This document shows positions 1 through 10,741 of a stretch of 64,000 bases of DNA, piece after piece (within the stretch, counting starts at the first letter, position 1; each line of letters opens with the position of its first letter). The position numbers and the translations under genes were made by a program. A model generated the notes under the pieces. The model was not told the DNA's origin. It worked only from the letters and a program-made list of their open reading frames with translations, and ran no database searches. This stretch comes from RBG-16-49-21 sp040768125 (GTDB lineage: Bacteria; Spirochaetota; UBA4802; UBA5550): positions 930,001 to 994,000 of the forward strand of contig JAXGNG010000001.1 of assembly GCA_040768125.1 (NCBI GenBank). The letters are read 5' to 3'.

Positions 1-160
1 GGAAGTTGTCCAGGCGTCCGGTTCGTTCAAATTGCTCCCACTGGTGGAGGAGGGAATTCCGGCTGGCGGCGAGGCGCCCCGCCCAGAAGCCCCCGGTGAC
101 GCGCGCCTCCCCCGGTGCGGGGGATTCGCGGCGATGTTCCTGTGGCGATATCTCGCTCAT
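1..160 (-). CDS. N-terminus of GH127 (DUF1680-type) glycosidase, partial
   Basis: The frame opens with ATG at 160 and stays open to the window edge (53 codons). It contains VTGGFWAGR, HQWEQFE and TGRLDNF, which resemble the N-terminal signature of GH127/DUF1680 beta-L-arabinofuranosidase-type proteins. GGAAGG lies about 9 bases before the ATG. No obvious signal peptide is seen, so the enzyme is probably cytoplasmic and acts on imported oligosaccharide. It is divergent from a GPH-family sugar symporter, a usual pairing for plant-glycan use. The family call rests on about 30 residues only. Substrate is inferred from the family. Confidence 0.6.
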   Translation of the reverse strand, partial: MSEISPQEHRRESPAPGEARVTGGFWAGRLAASRNSLLHQWEQFERTGRLDNF

Positions 161-265
161 GGCCGGTACCTTCCGTGAGGATATACATGATAATGTTCAT
201 AGCAAGCATTTTTCGATCGGTGTTGCGTTTTAAGGTTCAGTCTCAGATAGACAAATGAGAATATA

Positions 266-324
266 CCGCGGAGACACCGAGTTACCTAGACACGTCTATA
301 CTCCGTGTCTCTGTGCCTCCATGG
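266..324. repeat. Imperfect inverted repeat of the 'ctccgtgtctctgtg' type
   Basis: The left arm (266-281) and right arm (from 301) are near reverse complements around CTCCGTGTCTC. A second copy of the right-arm sequence lies at 49852-49880, so this looks like a dispersed intergenic repeat. It occupies the 286-base gap between the divergent GH127 and GPH genes, where the promoters must also lie. No clear sigma-70 promoter was recognised in the gap. Confidence 0.5.
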
Positions 325-446
325 CAATCTCTTTGAAGATCACCCTTGAAAGCGGCATGGCGAAGCAGACAATATTTCTATTGCATTTTTACTGCGGAGT
401 GCTAGAGTATGCGGAAGGTATGGCACTCTGGGGAAGGAGGAAGGGC

Positions 447-1796
447 ATGCAGGACACGAGAATGACCGTGGCGCAAAAGCTCGGGTACGGGGTCTGCGAC
501 CTCGGGGGTAATCTCTTTTTCACCGCCATCGGCCTCTGGCTCATGATCTATCTCACCGACACCGTGGGGCTTCTCCCCTTCCTCGCCGGGACCGTCGTGG
601 CCGCGGGCAAGGTCTGGGACGCGGTCACGGACCCCGTGGCCGGCTACCTCTCCGACCGGACGACGAGCCGCTGGGGGCGCCGGCGCCCCTGGATGTTCTT
701 CGGCGCCTTTCCGCTCTTCGCCGCCATGGTAGTGATGTTTACCGACCCGGGCCTCGCGTCCCAGGGCGCCCTCGTCGCCTGGGGCGTCATCGCATTCTGC
801 CTTCTCAACACGGCCTACACCGCGGTGAACATTCCCTACAACTCCCTCACGCCGGAGCTGACCCGGGACTACCACGAGCGGACCTCCCTGAACGGGTTTC
901 GCTTCGGCTTCGCCGTCGTGGGCACGCTCCTGGGGGCCGGGGCGGCCCAGCCGATCGTGGGACTCATGCCGGATAAAAGCGCCGGCTACTCCGTCATGGG
1001 CGCGGTCTTCGGCGCCGCCATGTTCGTAACCGCCCTGGTCACGGTGTTCTCGATCCGCGAACCCCGGGGGGGGCACCGGATCCTCACGGAGGGGTTTGTG
1101 CGCACCTACCGGAAGGTCTTCCGGAACGGCCCCTACCTCCTGATACTGGGGGTCTACGCCCTCCACGTCACGGCCCTCACCGTGGTGATGGGCGTCGCGG
1201 CCTATTACTTCAAGTACATCCACCGCGACGAGTCCCTCACCACGCCGGCCATGCTGATCCTCCTGGTGACCGCCTTCGCCTTCATCCCCGTCAGCGTGGC
1301 GCTGTCGAAAAGGCTCGGGAAGAAGATAGTGTACGGCGCGGGCCTCGCCCTCTTCGCCGTCAACGTGATGGTACTCTTCTTCCTCGGCCATGTTCTCCCC
1401 CCCTCCTTTTCCCTGGCGATGATGTTCACCACGGGGATCGGCCTGGGATTCACCTACGCCATGCCCTGGGCCATGGTCCCCGACGCGATCGAATACGATT
1501 ATCTTCTCACGGGGGAACGGACCGAGGGGGCCTTCTACGGGATCTGGACCTTCGGGATCAAGATCGGCCAGGCCGTGGCCCTGGCGGTGACGGGGGTCGT
1601 CCTCTCCCTCACGGGATACGTGGCCGACGCGGTCCAGACCCCCACGGCGGAGCTGGGAATACGCCTCCTCCTGGGGCCCATCGCCGCCCTGGTGTTCGTG
1701 CTGGGCGTCCTGGTCCTCTGGCGCTACCCGATCAACGAGGAGCGCTATCGTGAAATCATCGAGCAGATCCGCGCGCGGGACGGGCAGGGCTCGTAA
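447..1796 (+). CDS. GPH-family sugar:cation symporter (MFS)
   Basis: This is a polytopic inner-membrane transporter of the glycoside-pentoside-hexuronide family, 449 aa, the usual MelB-like length of about 450. Seen near the N-terminus: KLGYGVCDLGGN, the first helices, then the cytoplasmic loop DRTTSRWGRRRPW, which is the GPH hallmark. Roughly twelve hydrophobic segments follow. The ATG at 447 is chosen because GGAGG lies 9 bases upstream; an earlier in-frame start at 255 would add 64 residues unlike the family. It is divergent from a GH127 gene, so uptake of an arabinoside or similar glycoside is a reasonable inference. The exact substrate cannot be read from the sequence. Confidence 0.85.
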   Translation: MQDTRMTVAQKLGYGVCDLGGNLFFTAIGLWLMIYLTDTVGLLPFLAGTVVAAGKVWDAVTDPVAGYLSDRTTSRWGRRRPWMFFGAFPLFAAMVVMFTDPGLASQGALVAWGVIAFCLLNTAYTAVNIPYNSLTPELTRDYHERTSLNGFRFGFAVVGTLLGAGAAQPIVGLMPDKSAGYSVMGAVFGAAMFVTALVTVFSIREPRGGHRILTEGFVRTYRKVFRNGPYLLILGVYALHVTALTVVMGVAAYYFKYIHRDESLTTPAMLILLVTAFAFIPVSVALSKRLGKKIVYGAGLALFAVNVMVLFFLGHVLPPSFSLAMMFTTGIGLGFTYAMPWAMVPDAIEYDYLLTGERTEGAFYGIWTFGIKIGQAVALAVTGVVLSLTGYVADAVQTPTAELGIRLLLGPIAALVFVLGVLVLWRYPINEERYREIIEQIRARDGQGS

Positions 1797-1825
1797 GCAT
1801 CGGCGAAGGGGGAACGGGGAGAATA

Positions 1826-2530
1826 ATGGGCGGGACGAGACCACTCCAGGGAATGTTTTCCGGCGTGCCGCGCCGCTACGACATCATCAACCGGCTCTTC
1901 ACCCTCCGCCTGGACCAGCGGTGGCGACGCGCCGCCGCCCGGGAGTGCCTCTCCGGCTCCCCCCGCCGCGTCCTGGACCTCTGCGCGGGAACGGGGGACC
2001 TGGCCATCCGCCTTTCTTCGAAAAAGGACCCGGGGACCTTCGTCGCCGGCGCGGATTTCGCCCCGCCCATGCTCGCCCTTGCGCGGCGTAAGGCCGCGCG
2101 CGCCGGGGCGGCGGCGCCCTTCGTGGCCGGGGACGCGTCGCGCCTTCCCTTCCGGGACGGCAGCTTCGACGCCGTGGGGATCGCCTTCGGCTTCCGCAAT
2201 CTCACCTACCGGAACCCCGGGCGCGACCGGCACCTGGCGGAGATCCTCAGGGTCCTCGCACCCGGCGGGAGGCTCGTCATCGTCGAGAGCAGCAGGCCGC
2301 GGTCCCGGGCGATCAGGCTGCTCTCGGACCTCTACGTGAAACTCGCGGTGGCGACCCTCGGGGGCCTCCTCTCGGGACAGCGCGGGGCGTACCGCTACCT
2401 TGCCCATTCCGCCGTCAACTTCTTCGCGCCGGAGGAGCTTGCCGGCATGCTCCGCGCAGCGGGGTTCTCCGCCGTGACCTGGAGGCCCTTCATGGGCGGC
2501 GTCGCCGCCCTCCACGTGGCGGTGAAATGA
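1826..2530 (+). CDS. menG: Demethylmenaquinone methyltransferase UbiE/MenG
   Basis: A SAM-dependent C-methyltransferase that would perform the last step of menaquinone synthesis (or the C-methylation of ubiquinone). At 234 aa it has the usual family length. Motifs seen: MFSGVPRRYDIINRLFTL near the start, VLDLCAGTGDLA (SAM motif I), GIAFGFRN and the distal FFAPEELAGML segment. It starts 29 bases after the transporter stop, with GGGGA before the ATG, and may share its transcript. A quinone pathway fits the cytochrome bd oxidase at 18.9-21.2 kb. Menaquinone rather than ubiquinone is inferred, because no other quinone genes are present to decide. Confidence 0.9.
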   Translation: MGGTRPLQGMFSGVPRRYDIINRLFTLRLDQRWRRAAARECLSGSPRRVLDLCAGTGDLAIRLSSKKDPGTFVAGADFAPPMLALARRKAARAGAAAPFVAGDASRLPFRDGSFDAVGIAFGFRNLTYRNPGRDRHLAEILRVLAPGGRLVIVESSRPRSRAIRLLSDLYVKLAVATLGGLLSGQRGAYRYLAHSAVNFFAPEELAGMLRAAGFSAVTWRPFMGGVAALHVAVK

Positions 2531-2784
2531 CGGCGGGATGAAAATATCGGCGCGGTTCGATTTTTGTATTGACGCGGATAATGAATGGGTCCAGGATTAT
2601 CGAAATTTTGTACGCTTCCATTGTGCCCTCCAACGCAGTGTTCGTTTGCAAAATTTACATGCACGCCATGGACACGGGTGAAGCGGCAGTACCGTGTTGA
2701 AGAGGCGCAGAACCCGGCGCGGATGGTCGAATTCTTTTCCGGGGACCATCCAGCAAGCGGCGGATTATTTATAAGAGGTGCGGT

Positions 2785-3060
2785 ATGTCAGTTAATATTT
2801 ACGCGGGAAACCTTTCGTATGACGCCACGGAAGAGAACCTCAGGGAGATTTTCGGCCAGCACGGCGAGGTCCTCTCCGTGAAGATCGTCAAGGACCAGTA
2901 CTCGGGACGTTCGAAGGGGTTCGGATTCGTTGAAATGGCCGACGCCAACGCGGCGGAGAGCGCGATTCAGAGCCTCGACGGCACCCCGGTCCTCGGAAGG
3001 AACATCAAGGTCAACGTCGCGCGGCCGAAAACCGAGAATCGCGGACGGGACCGGTACTAG
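2785..3060 (+). CDS. Single-RRM RNA-binding protein
   Basis: A 91-aa protein that is one RNA-recognition motif. RNP2 is seen as IYAGNL near the N-terminus, and RNP1 as KGFGFVEM near residues 47-54. A short basic tail ends RGRDRY. Stand-alone RRM proteins of this size occur in cyanobacteria, spirochaetes and some proteobacteria, where they are often cold-induced mRNA-binding proteins. The 254-base upstream gap may hold a long leader. A second RRM gene lies at 50860-51126. The RNA target is unknown. Confidence 0.9.
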   Translation: MSVNIYAGNLSYDATEENLREIFGQHGEVLSVKIVKDQYSGRSKGFGFVEMADANAAESAIQSLDGTPVLGRNIKVNVARPKTENRGRDRY

Positions 3061-3080
3061 GATATCCCCGCCTCTCATTC

Positions 3081-3103
3081 CCCGGGAGGGTCTCCCTCCC
3101 GGG
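3081..3103. terminator. Hairpin between convergent rbp and gatCB genes
   Basis: A perfect 10-bp stem CCCGGGAGGG / CCCTCCCGGG with a 3-base loop lies 20 bases after the RRM stop and 83 bases after the end of the opposing gatCB gene. No T-tract follows on either strand, so intrinsic termination is uncertain, but its position between convergent genes suggests a two-way 3'-end structure. Confidence 0.45.
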
Positions 3104-3186
3104 AACGCCCCATGGCATGATTTCCATTTGCGCTCCACCGCATGATGTGAAGACGCTCCGGGGGACTCCCTCCCGGCGAGTGGACA

Positions 3187-4994
<1,808 letters not shown>

Positions 4995-4998
<4 letters not shown>

Positions 4999-7880
4999 GG
5001 GGCGATCCGCTGTATGTCCCTGGGGAAGAGGCTTGCTTCCCGTATGTTGTTCAGTCCCATGATCTTCATGGTGAGGCGCTCCAGGCCCATGCCGAGGCCG
5101 CCGTGGGGGGGCATGCCGTACCGGAACGTCTCCAGGTAATGGCGGAACTCCGCCGGGTTGAAGCCGTGGGCCCTCATGCTTTCCCGCAGGGCCTCGTAGT
5201 CATTGATCCGCTGGCCCCCCGTGGTGATCTCGATTCCCCGGTAGAGGAGGTCGAAGCTCCTGGTGTACCCGGGAACGCGCTCGTCGGGCATGGTGTACAT
5301 GGGACGCTTCTTCACCGGGTAGCCGATCACGTAGACGAACTCCGAGCCGCGCTCCCGCTCGAAATGGGAGCAGAGGATCTTTTCCCCCTCCGGGGAGATG
5401 TCCCCCTCCTCCAGGCGCCCCCCGGCGGAGCGCACGATCTCCAGGGCCTCCAGGTAGTGGACCCGGGGTATCCGCTCAGGAAAGGAGATCGTCGCCCCGG
5501 CCCCCTCCAGGAGGCCCCCGCAGGTTTCGGCGAGGCGGGCGAAAAGGTAGCGGAGAAGGCCCTCCTGCATGTCGATGACGTCCTCCTCGTCGCGGATGAA
5601 GGCCATCTCGAAGTCCATGCTCACGTACTCGTTCAGGTGGCGCGCCGTGTCGTGGTGCTCGGCGCGGAACACGGGCCCGATCTCGAAGACCCGCTCCATG
5701 CCGCTCCCCACCATGATCTGCTTGTAGAACTGGGGCGACTGCGCCAGGAAGGCGGTGCGCCCGAAGTAGTTCACCTTGAATATGTTGGTCCCCCCCTCGG
5801 TGCCGGAGGAGATGATCTTCGGCGTCTTGATCTCGGCAAACCCCTTCTCGCGGAGGTAGGACGCGAAGAGCCCGGTGATCTCCGACTGGAGGCGGAATGC
5901 GCTGAGTATCTCCGGGTTGCGGAGGGAGACGGGGCGGTTGTCGAGGATGGCCGGGAGGGAGACGTTTCCCGCCGGGCGGTTCACCGCCACGGGGACGCCG
6001 CCCCGGGCCCGGGCCAGCACGGCGACGTGCCCCACCTTCATCTCGATGCCGCCGAAGGGGCTCCGCTCCTCCCTGGTCACCAGGCCCGTCGCCTCCACGA
6101 CGCTTTCCGGGGTGATGCCCTCGTCCTTCGCCCCGCCCTCGAGAACGAGCTGGGTGAAGCCCGAGCGGTCCCGGAGCTCGTAGAACTCGATGCCCCCCAG
6201 GCTCTTGATCCGGTGGATCCACCCGGAAACCGTCGCCGTGGCGCCGACGATCTTCTCGAGGTCGCGGCAGAGCACCCGTTCGGCTTCCGGGCGCGGGTTC
6301 CCGTAGGCGCGGGAAAGTCCGGCGATGAATTCCAGGGAATAGGCCGAGGTCCCGGCGCCGTTCCTGCCGTTCTTCGGAGCAACGGGGCTGCTCCACTCCG
6401 CCCCGCTCCCGTCGATGCGCTCCAGGGGAGGCGCGGGGAGGGGAGGCCGCGCCGCCTCGAATGCCGCGGCGACGTCGAGGAGGAGCCGCTCCTCCAGGGG
6501 GCGCCCCAGGAGCTGGAGGCCCACGGGCATGCCGTGCACGGTCCCCGAGGGGACCGAGAGGGCGGGGAGCCCCGCCAGGTTGGCGATCACCGTGGTCACG
6601 TCGGCGAGGTAGATCTTCATCGGGTCCGCGAGGCTCTCCCCGAGGGGGAAGGCGATATCCGGCGTCGAGGGGATGGCGATGGCGTCAAAGGACTTCAATA
6701 TCTCCATGATCTCGCTTCGTATGAAGGCGCGCACCCTGAGGGAGGCGCGGTAATATTCATCGTAGTAGCCCGAGGAGAGGACGAAGTTGCCAAGGAGTAT
6801 CCGCTTCCTGACCTCGCGGCCGAAGCCGGAGGTGCGGGTGGAGAAAAGCATCTCGCGGTAGTCTCCCTGCCGGTCCCCCCGGGCCCCGTACTTCACGCCG
6901 TCGAAGCGGGAGAGGTTCGACGACGCCTCGGCGCAGGCGATGAAATAGTAGGTCGAGACCGCGTACTGGAGGGAGGGCATCGCCGCGTCCTCCACCGTGG
7001 CGCCGAGGCCCCGGAGGACCGCCACGGAATCCTCGAAGGATTCGCGTACCAGGGGGGATACCCCCTCACGGAAGAGCTCCGGCAGGAGGGCGACGCGGAG
7101 GCCCCGGAGGCCTTCACCGGAGAATTGAGGGGAATCCCGGAGGTCATCATCGAGAGAGGTTGAGTCCCGGGGATCGAAGCCCCGGATCGCGTCGAGAAGC
7201 ACGCCGCAGGCCCGGGCGTCCCTCGCCAGGGGACCGATTTGATCAAGGGAGGAGGCGTAGGCCACGAGGCCGTAGCGCGAGACGAGGCCGTAGGTGGGCT
7301 TCAGGCCCGCGACGCCGCAGAAGGCCGCGGGCTGGCGTATCGACCCCCCGGTGTCGCTTCCCAGGGCCAGGGGTACCATGCCGGCCGCCACTGCGGCGGC
7401 AGAGCCCCCGGAGGAGCCGCCGGGAACGCGTTCGATGTCCCATGGGTTGCGTGTGATCCTGATCGCCGAGTTCTCGCAGGTGGAGCCCATGGCGAATTCG
7501 TCCAGGTTGGTCTTCCCGACGACGAGGGCCCCGGCTTCTTTAAGGCGCGCCACGGCCGTGGCGTCGAAGGGGGGCCGGTATTCACCCAGTATCGCCGAGG
7601 CGCAGGTGGTGGGGAGCCCCGTGGCGTGGATGTTGTCCTTCACCGCCACGGGTACGCCGTCAAGGACGCTCCGCCCCTCCCCCCGGGCGCGGCGGGCGTC
7701 GCTCTCCCGCGCCTTTCGGAGAATATCCTCCCCGGGGGCGACGGTGATGAAGCACCCGAGTACCGGGTCGTGGCGCTCGATCGCCTCCAGGCAATGGCGT
7801 GCCAGGTCCTCGCAGGAGAGGTCCCGCCTCTCCACCAGGGAGAGTACCTCGCTCGATGTCGCCTTGGTCAGTTCATCCAT
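4995..7880 (-). CDS. gatA-aspS: GatA-AspRS fusion: amidotransferase subunit A joined to non-discriminating aspartyl-tRNA synthetase
   Basis: A 961-aa chain with two complete enzymes. Residues 1-about 480 are GatA, with amidase-signature triad K81, S156 (in GGSSGGS) and S180 (in GSDTGGS). A Pro/Gly/Ser-rich linker covers about 481-515. Residues about 520-961 are a compact archaeal-type AspRS without the bacterial GAD insertion: OB fold GWIHRIKSLGG, motif 2 FRAEHHDTARHLNE (about 738-751), and motif 3 GMGLERL (930-936). H556 and P608 align with the positions that are Trp26 and Lys85 in discriminating archaeal enzymes; His and Pro mark tRNA-Asn acceptance. The chain would make Asp-tRNA(Asn) and supply ammonia from glutamine to amidate it, with GatC-GatB encoded directly downstream. 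No frameshift or internal stop separates the halves. Confidence 0.93.
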
Positions 7881-7939
7881 ATCTTTTCACGCCACCCCTT
7901 GTCAGGGGACCGCCATGCAATCCTGGCATGGAATAATAA

Positions 7940-7969
7940 ACAATACTGATTTGACGATCCCGGTGTCAA
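7940..7969 (-). promoter_or_regulatory. Sigma-70-like promoter of the gat operon
   Basis: On the minus strand TTGACA (7969-7964) is followed after 18 bases by TATTGT (7945-7940). Transcription would begin near 7933, about 50 bases before the gatA-aspS start at 7880. No strong ribosome-binding site is seen before that ATG. Confidence 0.5.
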
Positions 7970-8036
7970 TAGCAGTTTTCACCACGCGGGCCCCGCGGCC
8001 CTTATTTTACACAAGGGTAACATTGGGGTTCGGGGC

Positions 8037-8066
8037 CCGCCGGGAGCGTGACGCCCGGCGGTTTTT
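8037..8066 (+). terminator. Intrinsic terminator in the gat / Cys-rich divergent gap
   Basis: An 8-bp GC stem CCGCCGGG / CCCGGCGG with a 9-base loop is followed by TTTTT on the plus strand. No plus-strand gene precedes it, so it would end a short untranslated transcript from 7.9-8.0 kb or attenuate the gene at 8217. The 336-base gap 7881-8216 otherwise holds only the gat promoter. Confidence 0.6.
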
Positions 8067-8216
8067 GCTTGTCACGGGCCTGCCGATATGCCACTATCAC
8101 CGATGGTGGCGCCCATGGCGTCACCGGGAGCCGTGCCCGGCGGGGCGGAAATTAGCCATGACAGGCGGGGTGGGGCTCGGTCAGCAAATGAACACTCATG
8201 GAAGGGGGACCCCGGC

Positions 8217-8684
8217 ATGATTGGATTTCGTCGCCCTGCTGGCATTTCCATGCTTCTCATCGTCGCGGCGATGTCGATCGTTTTCCCGCTGCCTGCCGCG
8301 GATACCGACGCGTTCCGTGAATGCGAATCCCGATGCCGGCCCCTTTCGGGAACCGCGCTTCACCGCTGCATCAGGACCTGCGTGAACGCCAGGAAGGGAC
8401 CGGGGAGGCCTGATGAGGCAGGGGGCCGGGGAAGCTTCAAGGAATGCGAATCAGCATGCTCCTCCCTGAGCGGCCTGGAGGGCGTGCGCTGCATCCGCGC
8501 CTGCATGGAAGAGCGGAGGGAGCCCCGCCCGGTACCGGAAATGAAAACGAAGGAGAAGCCGGCGGCTGTGACTGCCTGCGAATCACGGTGCGCGGTGCTG
8601 CCGGACGAGGCGAGGAACAAATGCATGGCGCGATGCAAAAAAGAAAGGCGCGCCGAATACCGCGATCCCCTGGGATTAAAATAA
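8217..8684 (+). CDS. Exported protein with three twin-CX3C repeats
   Basis: A 155-aa protein. The start at 8217 has GGAAGGGGG upstream and is followed by a signal peptide ending near PLPAADT. The mature part carries three units with exactly the same spacing, C-x3-C-x10-C-x3-C: C36/40/51/55, C77/81/92/96 and C121/125/136/140. This twin-CX3C arrangement forms disulfide-pinned helical hairpins in CHCH and small-Tim proteins; relationship to those families is not implied. Linkers are Pro/Lys/Glu-rich. Oxidised periplasmic or surface localisation is likely. Function is unknown. Another Cys-rich exported protein is at 38091-38402. Confidence 0.75.
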   Translation: MIGFRRPAGISMLLIVAAMSIVFPLPAADTDAFRECESRCRPLSGTALHRCIRTCVNARKGPGRPDEAGGRGSFKECESACSSLSGLEGVRCIRACMEERREPRPVPEMKTKEKPAAVTACESRCAVLPDEARNKCMARCKKERRAEYRDPLGLK

Positions 8685-9001
8685 TAGCATCCCCCGTCTC
8701 GGAAAGGTATTGGAAAGCATGGCCGCGAGAGGGAGGCCGTGATTCGGCCTGGAAGGGGCGCCCTGCAATGCCTCCTTCACCTGCGGCCTGTTTGTTCATA
8801 CAAACTCCGATGCGTCGCATGTGGCTGGTCGGAAGCGGCCGCTCGGAATTGTAGTCGATTGATGATCGTGTGCGGTAATTATTTGCTTGACAAACCACTT
8901 TTGTTGTACAGATAGTATTTTAAATACAAACAATCGTCTCTATCAAAAGGCAAATGGCATGATAATGCCTGCCGTGATAATTATTCGGTGGGAGGTGACG
9001 T

Positions 9002-9688
9002 ATGCTTATTCGGAAAATAATTGTATTGATTTCTTTTTGTGTCATCATTCCGTATTCATTCGTTTCCTGCAGTTCAATAACCAGATCCGCGGCCAGCGGC
9101 GATATTAGCAGAGTAAGCAGGTTTCTCGATGCGGGGGAGAACATAAACGGCTACGACAAGTGGGGATGGACTCCTTTGATGTGGGCGACCTATTATGGCC
9201 ATTATGATCTAGTGAAGTGGATGCTGGACCGGGGTGCCAATCCCAATTCGCGTTCCCAAAAGGATTATGGCTCAATCGTGAAGGACAGCACCCCCGTTAT
9301 TATAGCCGCCTCGTATGGATATGGCAACATTGTAAGGCTATTCATGAAATATAAAGGGGATCTGAAAGCCAGAAACCGTGCCGGTGAGACGGTTGAGATC
9401 CTGGCCGAGAGAAATAACTATATGGATATTCTCTTGCTGGCAAAAGGCAGGGGTAAGAACATTCGCGGTACAGAATCGGCGATAATCGCAGATATGTATG
9501 ACAGTAAGAATGAAGAAAGCGAGGAGGGGAACGAGGTTTTTTTCCTGAACGACGGAAGAAAGGTGGTGGGGAAGATCGTATCCAAGGATTGGGAGAAAGT
9601 AACCATTCGCACCAGAACTAACAATGTCACGATACAATGGGTTGATATATTGCGTTCCTCGATACCATATAAACTTAAATATAAATAA
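9002..9688 (+). CDS. Ankyrin-repeat lipoprotein
   Basis: A 228-aa protein with an N-terminal hydrophobic segment and lipobox-like FVSCSS (Cys23). Ankyrin repeats follow: AASGDISRVSRFLDAGENINGYDKWG, TPLMWATYYGHYDLVKWMLDRGANPN, then a weaker repeat and RAGETVEILAERNN. The C-terminal 60 residues (VFFLNDGRKVVGKIVSKDWEKVTIRT) look like a small beta barrel. It is visibly richer in A/T than the flanking genes, suggesting recent acquisition or low expression. GGGAGGTG precedes the ATG. It is followed 26 bases later by another lipoprotein gene. The binding partner is unknown. Confidence 0.75.
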   Translation: MLIRKIIVLISFCVIIPYSFVSCSSITRSAASGDISRVSRFLDAGENINGYDKWGWTPLMWATYYGHYDLVKWMLDRGANPNSRSQKDYGSIVKDSTPVIIAASYGYGNIVRLFMKYKGDLKARNRAGETVEILAERNNYMDILLLAKGRGKNIRGTESAIIADMYDSKNEESEEGNEVFFLNDGRKVVGKIVSKDWEKVTIRTRTNNVTIQWVDILRSSIPYKLKYK

Positions 9689-9714
9689 ATACCGTAATGG
9701 CAAGGAGAACGAAA

Positions 9715-10407
9715 ATGATTGTGCACAAAACATCGATAGCAGCCATAGCGGCGTCCTTTTTCCTGATTGGATGCGCATCAGGTTCCTTTATTAAAGAGCC
9801 GATAGTGATGAAGGCTTCTCAGTGGCAACTAGAAATTAAAGAATTATACGCAGATACAGAATTATTAAAATCAACGGGAACGGGTGTGGATGCTGGAGAG
9901 ATGACCAATAACCTTCTTGGTGAAATGAGACAACAGCCGGGTATCGGCCGCTATCAGGCAGGGTCTATTGCAGAAGTAAATGAGCTCAAGAGAAAAGTGG
10001 CTGATAAATATTTTTATATAGTAGGCGAAACGATTCGTACGAATTACGGACTTGGCTATGTTATTGCACCAAGCCACAAAGATCTCGCCTTCGTAAGGAT
10101 GAAAATCCGGGTCGCAAACACTGGGAGCAAGAACGGAGAATTTGACTTCGACCGGGTAAGGCTATTATTTCCCATTTATGTGGCTCAACCCGTTGCCATA
10201 TCGACCCCAAAGCTTATAGGGAGTACAACGGCTACCGTCACCCTGAAGCCCGGGGAAGACGCGATCCGCACACTGATTTTTGTTCATTTTAAAGATACCA
10301 GGCCTTACAAGCTGGCATACGATCGGATTGTTGGCAATAGAGTGTCGGATAAAATCGTTATAAAGATGCCCCAGGTTTCAGCCGTTTCAACAGATTCAAC
10401 CTATTGA
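9715..10407 (+). CDS. Lipoprotein of unknown function
   Basis: A 230-aa protein. ATG at 9715 is preferred over 9697 because AAGGAG sits 7 bases before it. The signal peptide ends in LIGCAS (lipidated Cys20). The mature domain contains KIRVANTGSKNGEFDFDRVRL and VTLKPGEDAIRTLIFVHF, a pattern like DUF4352-type immunoglobulin-like domains that bear a conserved 'charged, added-back' beta sandwich. That assignment is only a resemblance. It is likely co-transcribed with the ankyrin lipoprotein upstream, and A/T-rich like it. Confidence 0.6.
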   Translation: MIVHKTSIAAIAASFFLIGCASGSFIKEPIVMKASQWQLEIKELYADTELLKSTGTGVDAGEMTNNLLGEMRQQPGIGRYQAGSIAEVNELKRKVADKYFYIVGETIRTNYGLGYVIAPSHKDLAFVRMKIRVANTGSKNGEFDFDRVRLLFPIYVAQPVAISTPKLIGSTTATVTLKPGEDAIRTLIFVHFKDTRPYKLAYDRIVGNRVSDKIVIKMPQVSAVSTDSTY

Positions 10408-10494
10408 ATCTGGCGAGAGATTGGCCCGGTGTTGTGGTAAATATGGGAATTGTGTGTCGAGATCAAAAACTAAAAGGGATGGGTAATAAAAACA

Positions 10495-10518
10495 CCGCAC
10501 CACGTTGCGGAGTTTTTT
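10495..10518 (+). terminator. Intrinsic terminator after the lipoprotein pair
   Basis: CCGCA, a 6-base loop and TGCGG are followed by AG and six T. It lies 87 bases after the lipoprotein stop. The rest of the 334-base gap 10408-10741 holds a second longer inverted repeat (about 10530-10590) ending in TTTTT, and a TATAAT at 10710-10715 that could serve the next gene. Confidence 0.6.
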
Positions 10519-10741
10519 GCCATTTGCACGAAAAGGTAGCCGGTACGCTTTCGGCTTTTGGCCGCAAGCTATCGTTGCCTTTTTAAGGTCTACCAACAAT
10601 CCGTCGTTCGTTCATCTGGATTCCGTTGCATATCATCGGGAAGTGTGTGGGGGAATGAATCTTACGAAAAACACGCTTTGCTTTTATTACTATATCTGTA
10701 GAGATTGTATATAATTCATGAGTTAAAAGTTGGTAGCAGCA

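Noticed and set aside
402..1844. 480-aa minus-strand frame opposite the GPH symporter
   Set aside because: Composition is His/Asp/Gly/Glu-rich with no recognisable motif; shadow of the transporter.
2560..2580. TTGACG next to GATAAT before the first RRM gene
   Set aside because: The two hexamer-like boxes are only a few bases apart, far from the needed 16-19.
5103..7163. Long open frame (686 aa) on the plus strand opposite gatA-aspS
   Set aside because: Low-complexity Gly/Glu/Arg/Leu-rich translation, no domain, antisense to a certain gene; high GC produces such frames.
10530..10595. Possible attC-like site in the long inverted repeat
   Set aside because: The GTTRRRY / RYYYAAC box pairs expected of attC are not present; better read as a second terminator-like hairpin.
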